Positions 20,257-30,325 are shown, counted from the stretch's first letter. The stretch is 64,000 nucleotides of DNA from Polynucleobacter sp. 73C-SIWE (GCF_018882465.1 NZ_JACVOK010000001.1:930001-994000), one strand, 5' to 3'. Made by a program: numbers and translations. Notes: generated from the letters alone by a model not told the origin.

Positions 20257-21033
20257 TTAAGAAGCTAATACCTCTTCTTCAGTAAAGCAGGCCTTCCAAG
20301 TTGCATAGAAAGAGCAGTGCATTACCGTTAAGCCAGCCATGGAAAGCGGTGCAATGATGAAAGAAGCTGCTTGACCCAAATCGATCGCATCAAAAATCAT
20401 GCCTACTGTTAGTGGGATGGCAATCAGAATCACACTCCAAATCGAGAGATACAAAAAAAACGCTGCTTTATTGGTCCAGCAAGCAAGGCAGCTCGAAAAG
20501 AGCGCTTGAGCAACTGACATATCTGCCCAGGCTATCAGCACTGGAGAGAACCACATCAGCATTGCTATCGGAACGTATAGAAGACCTCCGAAAAAAAGTA
20601 CCAAATAAATTTGGCGGAGTGCTTCAGGCGTGATGGCTTTATCACTTGTCATTAATGGGATCAGTAATTCAAAATCAACCAAGAGGCTTAATGCAAAACT
20701 CATCAGCAAAATCAGCGCTGCATATACCAAGCCCAACTGCAAAATGCGTTTACGAACGATTGCGCTAGACCTCAGTGCGATTAAATACACCATTGGGCTG
20801 ATGCGCTCTTTCTGAATCGCTTGACGGCAAGCTGTCATAAAGCCAGCCGACAATGTTGGCGTCAGCAATAGAACAGCAAATACCCCAATCACTGGGACAA
20901 TGACTGCCAATTGAGCAGCAAAGATATACATAAAGACCAGCATCAAGAATCCAAGGGGATTCTGCTTGAACAGCCAAATACCCTGTCTAATCCAGGTATA
21001 GCCTTCTTTGGGGGCGACGGAATTGAGTTTCAT
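20257..21033 (-). CDS. BPSS1780-family integral membrane protein
   Basis: This 258-residue protein has about six hydrophobic segments (for example GFLMLVFMYIFAAQLAVIV and FFGGLLYVPIAMLMW) and begins with the family pattern APKEGYTWIRQGIWLFKQNP. Function is unknown; members are inner-membrane proteins common in Burkholderiales. It overlaps thrB by 4 nt and follows it on the same strand, as is usual in this group. Confidence 0.8.
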   Translation of the reverse strand: MKLNSVAPKEGYTWIRQGIWLFKQNPLGFLMLVFMYIFAAQLAVIVPVIGVFAVLLLTPTLSAGFMTACRQAIQKERISPMVYLIALRSSAIVRKRILQLGLVYAALILLMSFALSLLVDFELLIPLMTSDKAITPEALRQIYLVLFFGGLLYVPIAMLMWFSPVLIAWADMSVAQALFSSCLACWTNKAAFFLYLSIWSVILIAIPLTVGMIFDAIDLGQAASFIIAPLSMAGLTVMHCSFYATWKACFTEEEVLAS

Positions 21034-22007
21034 AGGGATCGACGGCTTAGAAGAATGCGCTCAAAGTGAGTCGGGTCATGAGGTGTCAGTATTTGTGCAT
21101 CTCTCGGTAAATAAAAGTCCCAAAGGCGGGATACCCAAAAACGAAGAGCTGCTGCACGTAGCATGAGAGGCCAGCTTGCTTGCTCTTCTTTGGTTAAGGG
21201 GCGTACTGCTTGATAAGCATTCATGAGCGCATCAAGACGCTCAGGATCTAAGTCTTGTTTGTTGCCCGCAAGACACCAATCATTTGCAGTAACTGCAAGA
21301 TCAAACAACCACTTGTCAGTACCAGCAAAATAAAAGTCAAAGAAACCGCCTAATTGATCTTGTGAAGTATCGGTAGATCCTTGTGTGTCAAACAAGACAT
21401 TATCGCGAAAGAGATCGCAGTGGCTAGCACCTTGGGGAATGGTGTCATAAGCAGCTGAGCTGAAAAATGCTTCTTGAGTGGCTAGCTCGTGAGTGAGTAA
21501 ATCTTTTTGTGAGGTATTAAGATGAGGTACTACCAAGGGAATAGTTTTTTGCCACCACCCTAAACTACGCAAGTTCTCTTGAGTCTTTGCAAAATCTTTT
21601 CCAGCTAAATGCATCTTGGCGAGCATCTCGCCAACCATAGCGCAGTGCTTTGCTTCTGGCTGAAGCCTGGATAGGCCTGGTAGCTTGCTAACAATGGCTG
21701 CTGGCTTACCTTTGAGGGAAAACAGAATTTCACCTTTGTGATTCTCAATCGGCTTTGGAACGGGGATGCCCTTGTTTGCCAGGTGGCGCATTAACTCAAG
21801 GTAGTAGGGCAGTTGTTGTGCGGACAGTCTTTCAAAGATGGTTAAAACATATTCTTGTTTTTTGCCAGCTTGAATGGTGTCGAGAAAAAAATTCGAGTTT
21901 TCAATACCGCCATGAATTCCACGAATTTCGTTGGCTTGACCAATGTTGAAGTCTTCGGAGATCCAATGAGAAATATCGTCGAGTTCAATCGGGGTGAAAA
22001 CAGCCAT
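21030..22007 (-). CDS. thrB: Homoserine kinase (ThrB, APH-fold type)
   Basis: This 325-residue kinase of the aminoglycoside-phosphotransferase fold phosphorylates homoserine in threonine synthesis. The glycine-rich nucleotide region is GIHGGIENSNFFLD near residues 30-43. The catalytic loop is ASHCDLFRDNVLFD, with catalytic D in HCDLFRDN, and GGFFDFYFAGTDKWLFD holds the metal-binding aspartate. This is unrelated to the GHMP-type ThrB of E. coli. It lies upstream of the BPSS1780 gene with a 4-nt overlap. Confidence 0.88.
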   Translation of the reverse strand: MAVFTPIELDDISHWISEDFNIGQANEIRGIHGGIENSNFFLDTIQAGKKQEYVLTIFERLSAQQLPYYLELMRHLANKGIPVPKPIENHKGEILFSLKGKPAAIVSKLPGLSRLQPEAKHCAMVGEMLAKMHLAGKDFAKTQENLRSLGWWQKTIPLVVPHLNTSQKDLLTHELATQEAFFSSAAYDTIPQGASHCDLFRDNVLFDTQGSTDTSQDQLGGFFDFYFAGTDKWLFDLAVTANDWCLAGNKQDLDPERLDALMNAYQAVRPLTKEEQASWPLMLRAAALRFWVSRLWDFYLPRDAQILTPHDPTHFERILLSRRSL

Positions 22008-22033
22008 ATAGCAGCAAATATTCTGTGAATTTT

Positions 22034-22447
22034 TTACTGAATCGGAATGCTGATACTCGGTACGCTCAGTAAATTACCTTCACCAGATTGCGCTCCAGGC
22101 TTTACGGAGTCTGGTGGAGACATTTCATAGGTCGTGTACTTTGTTTTTACTTGAACTTGCGTTGGGCTATTTGTATCTTTGTATTCTGTGATTTCTGTAC
22201 CATTTGCATCTTTGTACTTATAGCTAGGGCTGCGGCTTTGGGGGGAATTCAGAGCACCAGAGGGGGTTGCAATAGGTGCAAGTGGCTGATTGTTGATTCG
22301 GTTCAGTTCTGAAGGGCTTAGGGCCTGGCTGTTATTCTGGGCCTGTGCTGAGCTAGATCCTAGAAGTCCAAAAACCACCAAAATACTCATGAGAGCTAGG
22401 TTTTGATTGAGTATGTGGCTAGTTAAGTTAGTTAGAACATGCATCAT
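22034..22447 (-). CDS. DUF2782 secreted protein
   Basis: This is a small exported protein of about 137 residues. A hydrophobic signal segment ends at ...LGSSSAQAQ near residue 36, and the conserved part YKYKDANGTEITEYKD matches the DUF2782 pattern seen beside polA and thrB in Burkholderiales. The rest is low-complexity, rich in Ser, Pro and Gln. AAAGGTG lies close upstream of tandem ATG codons (22447 and 22444). Function is unknown. Confidence 0.75.
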   Translation of the reverse strand: MMHVLTNLTSHILNQNLALMSILVVFGLLGSSSAQAQNNSQALSPSELNRINNQPLAPIATPSGALNSPQSRSPSYKYKDANGTEITEYKDTNSPTQVQVKTKYTTYEMSPPDSVKPGAQSGEGNLLSVPSISIPIQ

Positions 22448-22529
22448 TTTTCACCTTTTTAAGCCTACTCTAGGCTGGTTCCTTAACCAGACCTGTAGGC
22501 AATTCACAACTAGATTGTACGATTGCGGT

Positions 22530-25358
22530 ATGACTAAACATAGACTCTTGTTAGTAGACGGTTCTAGCTACCTCTATCGCGCCTTCCATGCTATGCCAGA
22601 CCTCAGAAATGGGGCTGGAGAGCCCACTGGGGCCATCTATGGCATGGTCAATATGATGCGCCGAGCTCGGTCTGAGCTCAAGGCTGACCATATTGCCTGC
22701 GTTTTTGATGCCAAGGGTAAGACTTTTCGGGATGAAATGTATTCCGAGTACAAGGCTCATCGCTCACCGATGCCCGAGGATTTAGTCAAACAAATCGAGC
22801 CGATCCATGCGATTGTGAAAGCTTTGGGTTGGCCGGTATTAATGGTTTCTGGCGTGGAGGCCGATGATGTGATTGGCACATTGGCTTGTCAGGCGACTCA
22901 AGCTGGTTGGGAAACCATCATCTCCACTGGAGATAAAGATTTAGCGCAATTGGTAAATCCATCGGTCACCTTGATTAATACGATGACGAATGAAAAGTTA
23001 GATATCAATGGCGTAATTGAAAAATTTGGAGTGCCACCTGAACGTATTGTCGATTACTTATCCATTATTGGTGATGCAGTTGATAACGTGCCGGGTGTTC
23101 CAAAAGCGGGACCTAAGACAGCAAATAAATGGCTAGCAGAATTTGGTGATCTTGATCATTTAATGGCCAATGCTGATCAGGTAAAAGGCGTTGTTGGAGA
23201 AAATCTACGAGCTTCATTAGATTGGTTGCCTCAAGCACGTCAACTCATTACGGTTAAAACCGACTGTGATTTATCGCCACATTTACCAGGCTTAGATGAT
23301 CTTCATGCGAAATCTGAAGATGCTGCTTTACTGCGAGAGCTATTTGAACGTTATGCCTTTAAGACTTGGTTGCGAGATGTTGAAAAACAGCTGACAAGTC
23401 CGCCCCATGAGGCTCCTGAGGTTAGCTTTGACTTAGCGGGTACGCCAATCGCTAATCAAGCAAGTGATGAAAGCGCCTCGCCTAAAAAATCTGGGGCAAT
23501 TGCAAGCTCGCCCACTAAAGATTTATCACAAGACACGAAAGATTTGCAAGATGCCATCATCAAAAACTATGAATGTATTACTGATGAAGCAGGTCTTGAG
23601 AAATGGTTAAAGAAAATTGAGTCTGCAGAACTCACTGCTGTCGATACTGAGACTACTAGCCTTGATGCCCTTGCTGCAGAGTTAGTGGGCATTTCACTAT
23701 CGGTAAAGCCAGGTGAGGCTTGCTACATTCCGGTAGCGCATCGTAATGGCGAGGTTCAACTTCATCGTGATGTCGTACTTGCGAAATTAAAGCCTTGGCT
23801 AGAAAGTAAGACACATTTAAAGCTTGGACAAAACCTCAAGTACGACGCACATATCTTTGCGAATTATGGAATCACCTTAAACGGTGTTGCATTTGATACC
23901 CTGCTGGAGTCTTATGTATTGGAGTCACATCTTCCCCACAATATGGATAGCTTGGCAGAGCGTCATCTAGGTATGAAGACGATTCGCTATGAAGAGGTCT
24001 GCGGCAAAGGAGTCCATCAAATTGGCTTTGATCAAGTTGATCTCAAGATCGCTACAGACTATGCGGCAGAAGATGCAGACATTACTCTCCGCCTCCATTT
24101 AGAGCTCTGGCCGCAGATTCAGGAAAGCCCTGGATTGTTGTATGTCTATGAAAAGATTGAATTGCCAGCAATGCGGGTGCTTGGGATCATGGAGCGTAAT
24201 GGTATTCGGATTGATTCCGCTTTATTAGCTAAACAAGGTCAGCAGGTTGGTAAACGTCTTCTGGAATTAGAGGGTGAGATTCATCAACTTGCGGGACAAC
24301 CCTTCAATATTCAGTCGCCCAAACAGATTGCTGAAATCTTATTTATTCAACTGGAATTACCGGTGATTAAGAAGACTCCGTCTGGAGCGCCATCTACTGA
24401 TGAAGAGGTTTTACAAAAGTTAGCAGAAGATTACCCTTTGCCAGCGCGCATCTTGGACTATCGTAGTTTGGCTAAGTTGATGTCCACCTATATTGAGAAA
24501 CTGCCGCGCATGGCTGACCCAAAAACGGGTCGTGTGCATACCAATTTCTCGCAAGCCACCGCTGTGACGGGGCGCTTAGCCTCTAGCGATCCCAATTTAC
24601 AAAACATTCCCGTGCGGACCGAAGAGGGTCGTCGTATTCGTGAGGCGTTTGTGCCAGCCGATGGTTGCAAATTACTTTCTGCAGACTATTCTCAAATTGA
24701 GTTACGCATCATGGCGCATATTGCTGAAGATGACAATTTGTTAGCCGCCTTTAGAGATGGCAAGGACGTCCACCAAGCAACCGCCGCTGAGATTTTTGGT
24801 ATTCCATTAGACGAAGTGAGTTCCGAGCAACGCCGCTATGCCAAGGTCATTAATTTTGGTTTGATCTACGGTATGAGCGCATTTGGTTTGGCTGGCAATT
24901 TAGGTATCGAGCGCTCCGCAGCCCAAAACTATATTGCTAAATACTTTGACCGTTACCCTGGGGTTGCTCAGTACATGGAGCACACTCGTTTAGAGGCTAG
25001 AGAGAATGGTTATGTGGAGACGGTCTTTGGACGCCGTCTTTGGTTACCGGAGATCAAGGGTTCGAATGGTCCACGTCGCCAGGGGGCTGAACGCGCTGCG
25101 ATTAATGCTCCGATGCAGGGTACTGCCGCAGATCTCATTAAATTAGCCATGATTGCAGTTGAGGATTGGCTTGAAAAAGAGCAATTGAAAACAAAATTAC
25201 TCCTGCAGGTGCATGACGAACTGGTGTTTGACGTCCCGATGGACGAAATCGAACTCCTGCAGGCTAAATTACCCGGTTTGATGTGCAATGTTGCCGAATT
25301 AAAGGTACCTTTAGTAGTTAGTATTGGCATTGGCGATAATTGGGAAGAAGCGCACTAG
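22530..25358 (+). CDS. polA: DNA polymerase I
   Basis: This 942-residue enzyme removes RNA primers and fills gaps in replication and repair. The N-terminal 5'-nuclease domain begins LLLVDGSSYLYRAFHAMP and contains GVEADDVIGTLA. The 3'-5' exonuclease domain keeps its catalytic set (VDTETTSLDA, NLKYDAHIF, YAAEDADITLR), so proofreading should be active. The polymerase domain has motif A SADYSQIELR, the O helix RRYAKVINFGLIYG, and motif C LLQVHDELVFD. The start is the ATG at 22530; an in-frame opening to 22407 overlaps the divergent DUF2782 gene. Confidence 0.95.
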   Translation: MTKHRLLLVDGSSYLYRAFHAMPDLRNGAGEPTGAIYGMVNMMRRARSELKADHIACVFDAKGKTFRDEMYSEYKAHRSPMPEDLVKQIEPIHAIVKALGWPVLMVSGVEADDVIGTLACQATQAGWETIISTGDKDLAQLVNPSVTLINTMTNEKLDINGVIEKFGVPPERIVDYLSIIGDAVDNVPGVPKAGPKTANKWLAEFGDLDHLMANADQVKGVVGENLRASLDWLPQARQLITVKTDCDLSPHLPGLDDLHAKSEDAALLRELFERYAFKTWLRDVEKQLTSPPHEAPEVSFDLAGTPIANQASDESASPKKSGAIASSPTKDLSQDTKDLQDAIIKNYECITDEAGLEKWLKKIESAELTAVDTETTSLDALAAELVGISLSVKPGEACYIPVAHRNGEVQLHRDVVLAKLKPWLESKTHLKLGQNLKYDAHIFANYGITLNGVAFDTLLESYVLESHLPHNMDSLAERHLGMKTIRYEEVCGKGVHQIGFDQVDLKIATDYAAEDADITLRLHLELWPQIQESPGLLYVYEKIELPAMRVLGIMERNGIRIDSALLAKQGQQVGKRLLELEGEIHQLAGQPFNIQSPKQIAEILFIQLELPVIKKTPSGAPSTDEEVLQKLAEDYPLPARILDYRSLAKLMSTYIEKLPRMADPKTGRVHTNFSQATAVTGRLASSDPNLQNIPVRTEEGRRIREAFVPADGCKLLSADYSQIELRIMAHIAEDDNLLAAFRDGKDVHQATAAEIFGIPLDEVSSEQRRYAKVINFGLIYGMSAFGLAGNLGIERSAAQNYIAKYFDRYPGVAQYMEHTRLEARENGYVETVFGRRLWLPEIKGSNGPRRQGAERAAINAPMQGTAADLIKLAMIAVEDWLEKEQLKTKLLLQVHDELVFDVPMDEIELLQAKLPGLMCNVAELKVPLVVSIGIGDNWEEAH

Positions 25359-25380
25359 AAACAGAGATGAGGAGACAGGA

Positions 25381-26250
25381 ATGACTGAAAAAATACAAAA
25401 TAGTAGAAGAGGTTTCATTAAAACTTCGGCAATAGGCGCCCTTGGCGTTGGATTTGTGACGGCATCTGAGCCGGTACTAGCCGCTGCCATTGAGACCGAT
25501 TTCAAGGGTCTGAAAGCTGGCGAGGAAATGATTCCAGTAGGAAGCTTTCAGATGCCTGCTTACGTATCGCGCCCTGAAAAATCCAAAGGATCTTTGCCCA
25601 TCATTATTGTGGTGAGTGAAATCTTTGGTGTGCATGAATATATTGCAGATGTCACAAGACGTTTTGCAAAGCTAGGTTATCTTGCGATAGCCCCTGAAAA
25701 ATTCATTCGCGCTGGCGATCCCAATTCCTATGGAACAGTGGCAGAGATTCAAAAGAATATTGTGGCCAAAACTCCAGATGCACAGGTCTTAATTGATTTG
25801 CAGGCTGCTTTGGTATGGGCTGGTAAAAATGGCGGTGATCTGAAAAGAGTGGGCGTCACAGGTTTCTGTTGGGGTGGCCGCATTACTTGGCTTTCTGCAA
25901 CCTTGCCGCAAGTGCGCGCCGGTGTTGCTTGGTATGGCCGTTTGATTGGCGAGAAGACTGAAGGCAATCCTCGTCATCCAGTAGACATCGCTGCTGACTT
26001 AAAGGCTCCAGTGCTGGGTTTGTATGGCGGTGCGGATACCGGCATTTCATTGGAAAGCGTTGATCAAATGAAAGCAGCATTAGCGCAAGCTGCTACCAAG
26101 AATCCTGCTGCTAAAGCCTCTCAGTTTGAAGTGTATCCAGATGCTCCGCATGCATTCCACGCCGACTATCGCGCAACCTATCGCGAAGGCCCCGCTAAAG
26201 ATGGTTGGGAGAAGTGCATTGCTTGGTTTAAGAAAAATGGAGTAGCTTAA
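25381..26250 (+). CDS. Tat-exported dienelactone hydrolase family protein
   Basis: This 289-residue alpha/beta-hydrolase of the carboxymethylenebutenolidase family carries a twin-arginine signal: SRRGFIKTSAIGALGVGF followed by an Ala-rich cleavage region ending near ...PVLAAA. It is therefore expected in the periplasm. The catalytic cysteine is in GFCWGGR, the aspartate is likely in YGGADTGIS, and the histidine is in PHAFHADYR. The start at 25381 is supported by GAGGAGACAGGA just upstream. The true substrate is unknown; many family members are not lactonases. Confidence 0.88.
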   Translation: MTEKIQNSRRGFIKTSAIGALGVGFVTASEPVLAAAIETDFKGLKAGEEMIPVGSFQMPAYVSRPEKSKGSLPIIIVVSEIFGVHEYIADVTRRFAKLGYLAIAPEKFIRAGDPNSYGTVAEIQKNIVAKTPDAQVLIDLQAALVWAGKNGGDLKRVGVTGFCWGGRITWLSATLPQVRAGVAWYGRLIGEKTEGNPRHPVDIAADLKAPVLGLYGGADTGISLESVDQMKAALAQAATKNPAAKASQFEVYPDAPHAFHADYRATYREGPAKDGWEKCIAWFKKNGVA

Positions 26251-26255
26251 TCCGC

Positions 26256-27029
26256 ATGACTGTTCTGCAAACAATTCTCTTGGTCACCGCACTAGCAGGC
26301 ACTGCTAGTGTGTTGGTAGCTGCTAGCTTTTCTGTAGCGCTATTGTCTAAGATGGTCAACAACATGGTGAGTTTGTCGGTGGGCATTTTGTTAGCCACTG
26401 CTTTGCTGCATTCATTGCCTGAGGCATTCAGCATGGACGGCACTAGCCCACAATTGTTGTTCGCGACCTTGCTTGCTGGGCTTTTGGGGTTCTTCTTGCT
26501 TGAGAAAATTGCCTTACTACGTCATGACCATCATCACGAAGGTGATGGTCATCACCACCATCATGGGCATGATGCTGAAAATGCGGGCCGTAGTGGTTGG
26601 ATGATTTTGGTAGGCGATGGCATTCATAATTTTGTCGATGGTATTTTGATCGCTGCTGCATTTATGGCCGACTATCAAGTTGGTATCTTTACTGCAATAG
26701 CGATCATCGCTCATGAGATTCCGCAAGAGATTGGTGACTTTATTGTGTTGCTCAATGCGGGATTTTCAAAAGCTCGCGCATTGTTGTACAACCTGATTTG
26801 TGGATTAGCGGCAGTACTCGGCGGAGTGTTGGCCTATTTCTTCTTAGAGAAGGCGCATGCTGCGATGCCTTATCTTCTGGTGATTGCATCGAGTAGTTTT
26901 ATCTATATCGCAGTGAGTGATTTAATTCCACAAATGCACCGCCGCCCTCATTGGGTGGAGTCATTGCGTCAAACAGTTCTGATAGCGTGCGGCGTAGGAT
27001 TCGTAATCTTGCTATCGCTGCTGCATTAA
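26256..27029 (+). CDS. ZIP-family divalent metal transporter
   Basis: This 257-residue membrane protein has about eight hydrophobic segments. A histidine-rich cytoplasmic loop (HDHHHEGDGHHHHHGHD, residues about 89-105) and the metal-path helices GDGIHNFVDGILIA and IAHEIPQEIGDF are the ZIP signatures. It should import zinc or iron. The gene begins 5 nt after the hydrolase stop, so the two are probably co-transcribed. Confidence 0.9.
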   Translation: MTVLQTILLVTALAGTASVLVAASFSVALLSKMVNNMVSLSVGILLATALLHSLPEAFSMDGTSPQLLFATLLAGLLGFFLLEKIALLRHDHHHEGDGHHHHHGHDAENAGRSGWMILVGDGIHNFVDGILIAAAFMADYQVGIFTAIAIIAHEIPQEIGDFIVLLNAGFSKARALLYNLICGLAAVLGGVLAYFFLEKAHAAMPYLLVIASSSFIYIAVSDLIPQMHRRPHWVESLRQTVLIACGVGFVILLSLLH

Positions 27030-27033
27030 TAAT

Positions 27034-27867
27034 TTAATCAGTAGCAACCGGTCTTGTAGGATCGGCACACCATTCACTCCAACTGCCCGCATAAAGACGA
27101 GAGCCTCTTAGTCCAGCAACTTCCATTGCTAACAGATTGTGGCAGGCAGTAACGCCCGAACCGCACTGATGAATCACTTCAGATGGCTTTCTGGATCCAA
27201 GTTGATCTACAAAATCTTTGAAGAGCTGCTCTGGTGTTTTAAATGCCGTTGCTGAAAGATTCTCTTTAAAGAAACGATTTGCTGCGCCTGGAATATGTCC
27301 GCCAATAGGATCTAAGGTTTCATTCTGACCATGAAAGCGATCATTTGCCCTAGCATCCAGTATGAGATTTTTCTGAGACTGAAGATTGCCCACTACTTCA
27401 TCAACCAAAACTAGGCCAACATAAGGCATCGGCTCAATTGCTTGGGGAGTCGGGGTTGGTTTGCGGGGCATGGTGCCCATGGGGCCATTCCAAGCATCTA
27501 GACCGCCATCCAAAACACGGACATTGGCATGCCCAGTCGCTTTGAGCATCCACCAAAGGCGGCTTGCATACACCGATCCTTGTTTATCGTAAGCGACAAC
27601 TAAGGTATTTGGACTAATACCTAAACGCGCTTTGGTTTTAGCCCACGCTTCAGGTGAAGGAAGTGGATGTCGACCATTGCTTCCCGTTTTGCTACCTGAC
27701 ATATTTTGATCAAGATCGACATAAATGGCGCCAGGAATATGACTCTCTTCGTAGGCTTTTCTACCGGCCTCTGGATTGGCTAGATCAAAGCGGCAATCGC
27801 AGAGTAAAACATTCTCGCCACTATTGAGGATTTCTTCTAACTGGTTGGCACTAATGAGAGGAGTCAT
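27034..27867 (-). CDS. sseA: 3-mercaptopyruvate sulfurtransferase / two-domain rhodanese
   Basis: This 277-residue protein has two rhodanese domains. The N-terminal inactive domain begins LLCDCRFDLANPEAGRKAYE, and the C-terminal domain has the catalytic cysteine in HQCGSGVTACHNLLA. The CGSGVTA loop is the form found in mercaptopyruvate sulfurtransferases, whereas thiosulfate-specific rhodaneses have CRxGxR. It would transfer sulfur from 3-mercaptopyruvate to thiols or cyanide. It converges on the ZIP gene. Confidence 0.88.
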   Translation of the reverse strand: MTPLISANQLEEILNSGENVLLCDCRFDLANPEAGRKAYEESHIPGAIYVDLDQNMSGSKTGSNGRHPLPSPEAWAKTKARLGISPNTLVVAYDKQGSVYASRLWWMLKATGHANVRVLDGGLDAWNGPMGTMPRKPTPTPQAIEPMPYVGLVLVDEVVGNLQSQKNLILDARANDRFHGQNETLDPIGGHIPGAANRFFKENLSATAFKTPEQLFKDFVDQLGSRKPSEVIHQCGSGVTACHNLLAMEVAGLRGSRLYAGSWSEWCADPTRPVATD

Positions 27868-27913
27868 ATAGCTTCCTATATTGAAGGCAGAGTTGTTGAA
27901 GAGTGTTTATGAA

Positions 27914-29020
27914 TTATGCGCCCTGAAAGTTCATGACGCGACGGTACCACTCATGAAAATGCTGCATACCATCTTCCATTGGACTTTGATAAGGGCCAAC
28001 CTCATTAATGCCCCGCGCAAACAGGGCTGCACGACCTTGGTCCATGCGTTCGCCAATCTCATCATCCTCAATACAGGTTTCCATGTAAGCAGCACGCTCT
28101 GCCTCTACAAATTCGCGCTCAAACAAGGCGATTTCTTCTGGGTAGTAGAACTCAACAGTATTGCGGGTTTTGTTTGGGCCCATTGGATGAAGTGTGGAAA
28201 CACAGAGAACGCCTGGGTACCACTCCACCATCACGTTAGGGTAATAAGTCAGCCAGATTGCCCCATGGCGTGGTGCTTTGCCGCCAAAATGACGCAAGAC
28301 TGCATCGTGCCAGTTGCGATAGGTAGGTGACCCTGGGGTTTGTAAATCTTTATGAATACCAACAGTTTGTACGCTATGCCAATCACCAAATTCCCAATGC
28401 AAATCTTCGCAAGAAACAAACTTGCCTAAGCCGGGATGAAACGGCACAACATGGTAATCCTCGAGATAGACTTCAATGAAGGTTTTCCAGTTGTAGTTGC
28501 AATCGTGCACTTCAACGTGATCAAGAATATAACCATCAAATTTGAGATCGTCAGCAACACCCAGTTTTGCCAAATCAGCGCGCACATCGCGCGGACCTTC
28601 AAAGAGAAGTCCTTGCCAATTTTGTAAAGGGGACTTCCCGAGATTTAAACAAGGCTTGTCTTCAAAGTGCGGTGCGCCTAATAAATTTCCGCCTAAGTCG
28701 TAAGTCCAGCGGTGCAGTGGGCAAACGATATTGTCTGCTTTACCTTTGCCATTGAGCATGAGTGCTTGGCGATGACGACAGACATTGGAAAGTAGCTCGA
28801 CACCAGATTCATTGCGAACCAGGATGCGACCTTCATTTTCTGCGCTCAAAGTTTGATAGGAGCCAATTTCAGGCACCATGAGTTCGTGGCCAACATAGCC
28901 TGGCCCCTGCTTAAAAAGCAGTTCAATTTCCCGCTGAAACAGCTCAGCGTCAAAATATGCCGAAACCGGCAGTTGCAGATTGGACGGCGCAAGCTTCTGC
29001 GCGGTAGCCAGATTAGTCAT
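27914..29020 (-). CDS. Rieske [2Fe-2S] oxygenase, alpha-subunit type
   Basis: This is a 368-residue protein of the ring-hydroxylating dioxygenase alpha-subunit family. Rieske ligands are seen as CRHR and CPLHRW, about 19 residues apart, near residues 87 and 106. The catalytic domain has the mononuclear iron site FIEVYLEDYHVVPFH, with histidines in DYH and PFH. Its physiological substrate is unknown; choline, carnitine and aromatic compounds are all possible for this fold. The start at ATG 29020 is preceded by a GGGGG/GGGGAG tract; a GTG at 29029 is also in frame. Confidence 0.85.
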   Translation of the reverse strand: MTNLATAQKLAPSNLQLPVSAYFDAELFQREIELLFKQGPGYVGHELMVPEIGSYQTLSAENEGRILVRNESGVELLSNVCRHRQALMLNGKGKADNIVCPLHRWTYDLGGNLLGAPHFEDKPCLNLGKSPLQNWQGLLFEGPRDVRADLAKLGVADDLKFDGYILDHVEVHDCNYNWKTFIEVYLEDYHVVPFHPGLGKFVSCEDLHWEFGDWHSVQTVGIHKDLQTPGSPTYRNWHDAVLRHFGGKAPRHGAIWLTYYPNVMVEWYPGVLCVSTLHPMGPNKTRNTVEFYYPEEIALFEREFVEAERAAYMETCIEDDEIGERMDQGRAALFARGINEVGPYQSPMEDGMQHFHEWYRRVMNFQGA

Positions 29021-29181
29021 TCTCCCCACCCCCGAAAACGTCAGCCGAAGCTAAGCGGAATAACCAATTCAACCATCGACGGATCGATATTGGAAAGGAA
29101 GGGATGGATTATACCCATCCGAGGGGCTTCTCGCTTTAAGATGTAGGGCTATTAGTACGGGAAATAAGAAAGAATCAGCTT

Positions 29182-29415
29182 ATGCCAGCCAAAAAGTCAG
29201 AGACTCAAAAACCAGGCCTTGAGGTCCAAATTGACCCAGATCTTCGCTACGAGCAAGCCGTGAAAGAGCTCGAAAAGCTGATTTCAGATATGGAGTCAGG
29301 TAAATTTTCTTTGGAAGAGACTCTTTTAGCCTATCAACGCGGTGCTGCTTTGTTAAAGCATTGCCAGGGTGTTCTTGCTCAGGTTGAGCAACAAGTTCGC
29401 GTATTCGAGGCTTAA
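29182..29415 (+). CDS. xseB: Exodeoxyribonuclease VII small subunit
   Basis: This 77-residue protein has the family pattern YEQAVKELEKLISDMESG, then LEETLLAYQRGAALLKHCQ. It assembles with XseA to degrade single-stranded DNA. Its position directly before ispA and dxs is the conserved proteobacterial order, and its stop overlaps the ispA start by one base. Confidence 0.92.
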   Translation: MPAKKSETQKPGLEVQIDPDLRYEQAVKELEKLISDMESGKFSLEETLLAYQRGAALLKHCQGVLAQVEQQVRVFEA

Positions 29416-30305
29416 TGACTTCCGCTTTTCAATTTCAGGAGTGGCTCAGTCATCACTCTGAGCGAGCCGAAGCAGCATTAGATAATCTGCTCGATTCTGC
29501 TAGCACTACTCCAAATCGTTTACACGAAGCGATGCGTTATGCAGCGCAAGGTGGTGGCAAACGTATTCGTCCTTTACTGGTTTATGCAGCCGGCTCTCTT
29601 GGTGACGCGAAGACTGAAGCATTGGATGCTGCAGCCGTTGCGATTGAATGTATTCATGCTTACTCATTGGTGCATGATGATTTACCTTGTATGGATGATG
29701 ATGATTTACGTCGTGGTCGTCCAACAGTGCATAAGGCATTTGACGAAGCTACTGCATTACTGGTTGGCGATGCATTACAAACCCGCGCCTTTGAAGTTCT
29801 TGCGAATGCACCTTGTGATGTAGATGCGCGCTTGAAAATGATTGCTGTTCTAGCTGCCGCCTCTGGCTCGCGCGGTATGGCAGGCGGTCAGGCGATTGAT
29901 TTAGAGAGTGTTGGCAAAAAGTTAGATCTTGCCGGACTAAAACAAATGCATGCCATGAAAACGGGCGCTTTACTTTCTTGCGCGGTTGAGCTGGGCGGTA
30001 TTGCGGCACATCTGACTACTGCTCAATTGGCACAACTACAAAAATACTCTACAGCCCTAGGCCTGGCTTTTCAGATCGTTGATGATGTGCTGGATGCAAC
30101 GGCCGATAGCCAAACCCTTGGAAAAACAGCAGGCAAGGATGCGGCCGCCAATAAGCCCACCTATGTGACCTTGATGGGTTTAGACTATGCCCAAAAGCAG
30201 GCTAAAGAATTGCAAGAAACGGCAATTGCTAGCCTAGACGATTTTGGTAATAGGGCGGATGCTTTAAAAGATTTGGCGCTCTTAGTGGTGAATAGAGCGA
30301 AATAA
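29415..30305 (+). CDS. ispA: Farnesyl diphosphate synthase
   Basis: This 296-residue prenyltransferase joins isopentenyl and dimethylallyl/geranyl diphosphates into C15 farnesyl diphosphate. The first aspartate-rich motif is LVHDDLPCMDDDDLRRGRPT and the second is FQIVDDVLDATAD. GGGKRIRPLLVYA is the diphosphate-binding start. It sits between xseB and dxs, forming an isoprenoid precursor operon. Confidence 0.94.
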   Translation: MTSAFQFQEWLSHHSERAEAALDNLLDSASTTPNRLHEAMRYAAQGGGKRIRPLLVYAAGSLGDAKTEALDAAAVAIECIHAYSLVHDDLPCMDDDDLRRGRPTVHKAFDEATALLVGDALQTRAFEVLANAPCDVDARLKMIAVLAAASGSRGMAGGQAIDLESVGKKLDLAGLKQMHAMKTGALLSCAVELGGIAAHLTTAQLAQLQKYSTALGLAFQIVDDVLDATADSQTLGKTAGKDAAANKPTYVTLMGLDYAQKQAKELQETAIASLDDFGNRADALKDLALLVVNRAK

Positions 30306-30325
30306 ATACAGATTAAATCAATTTA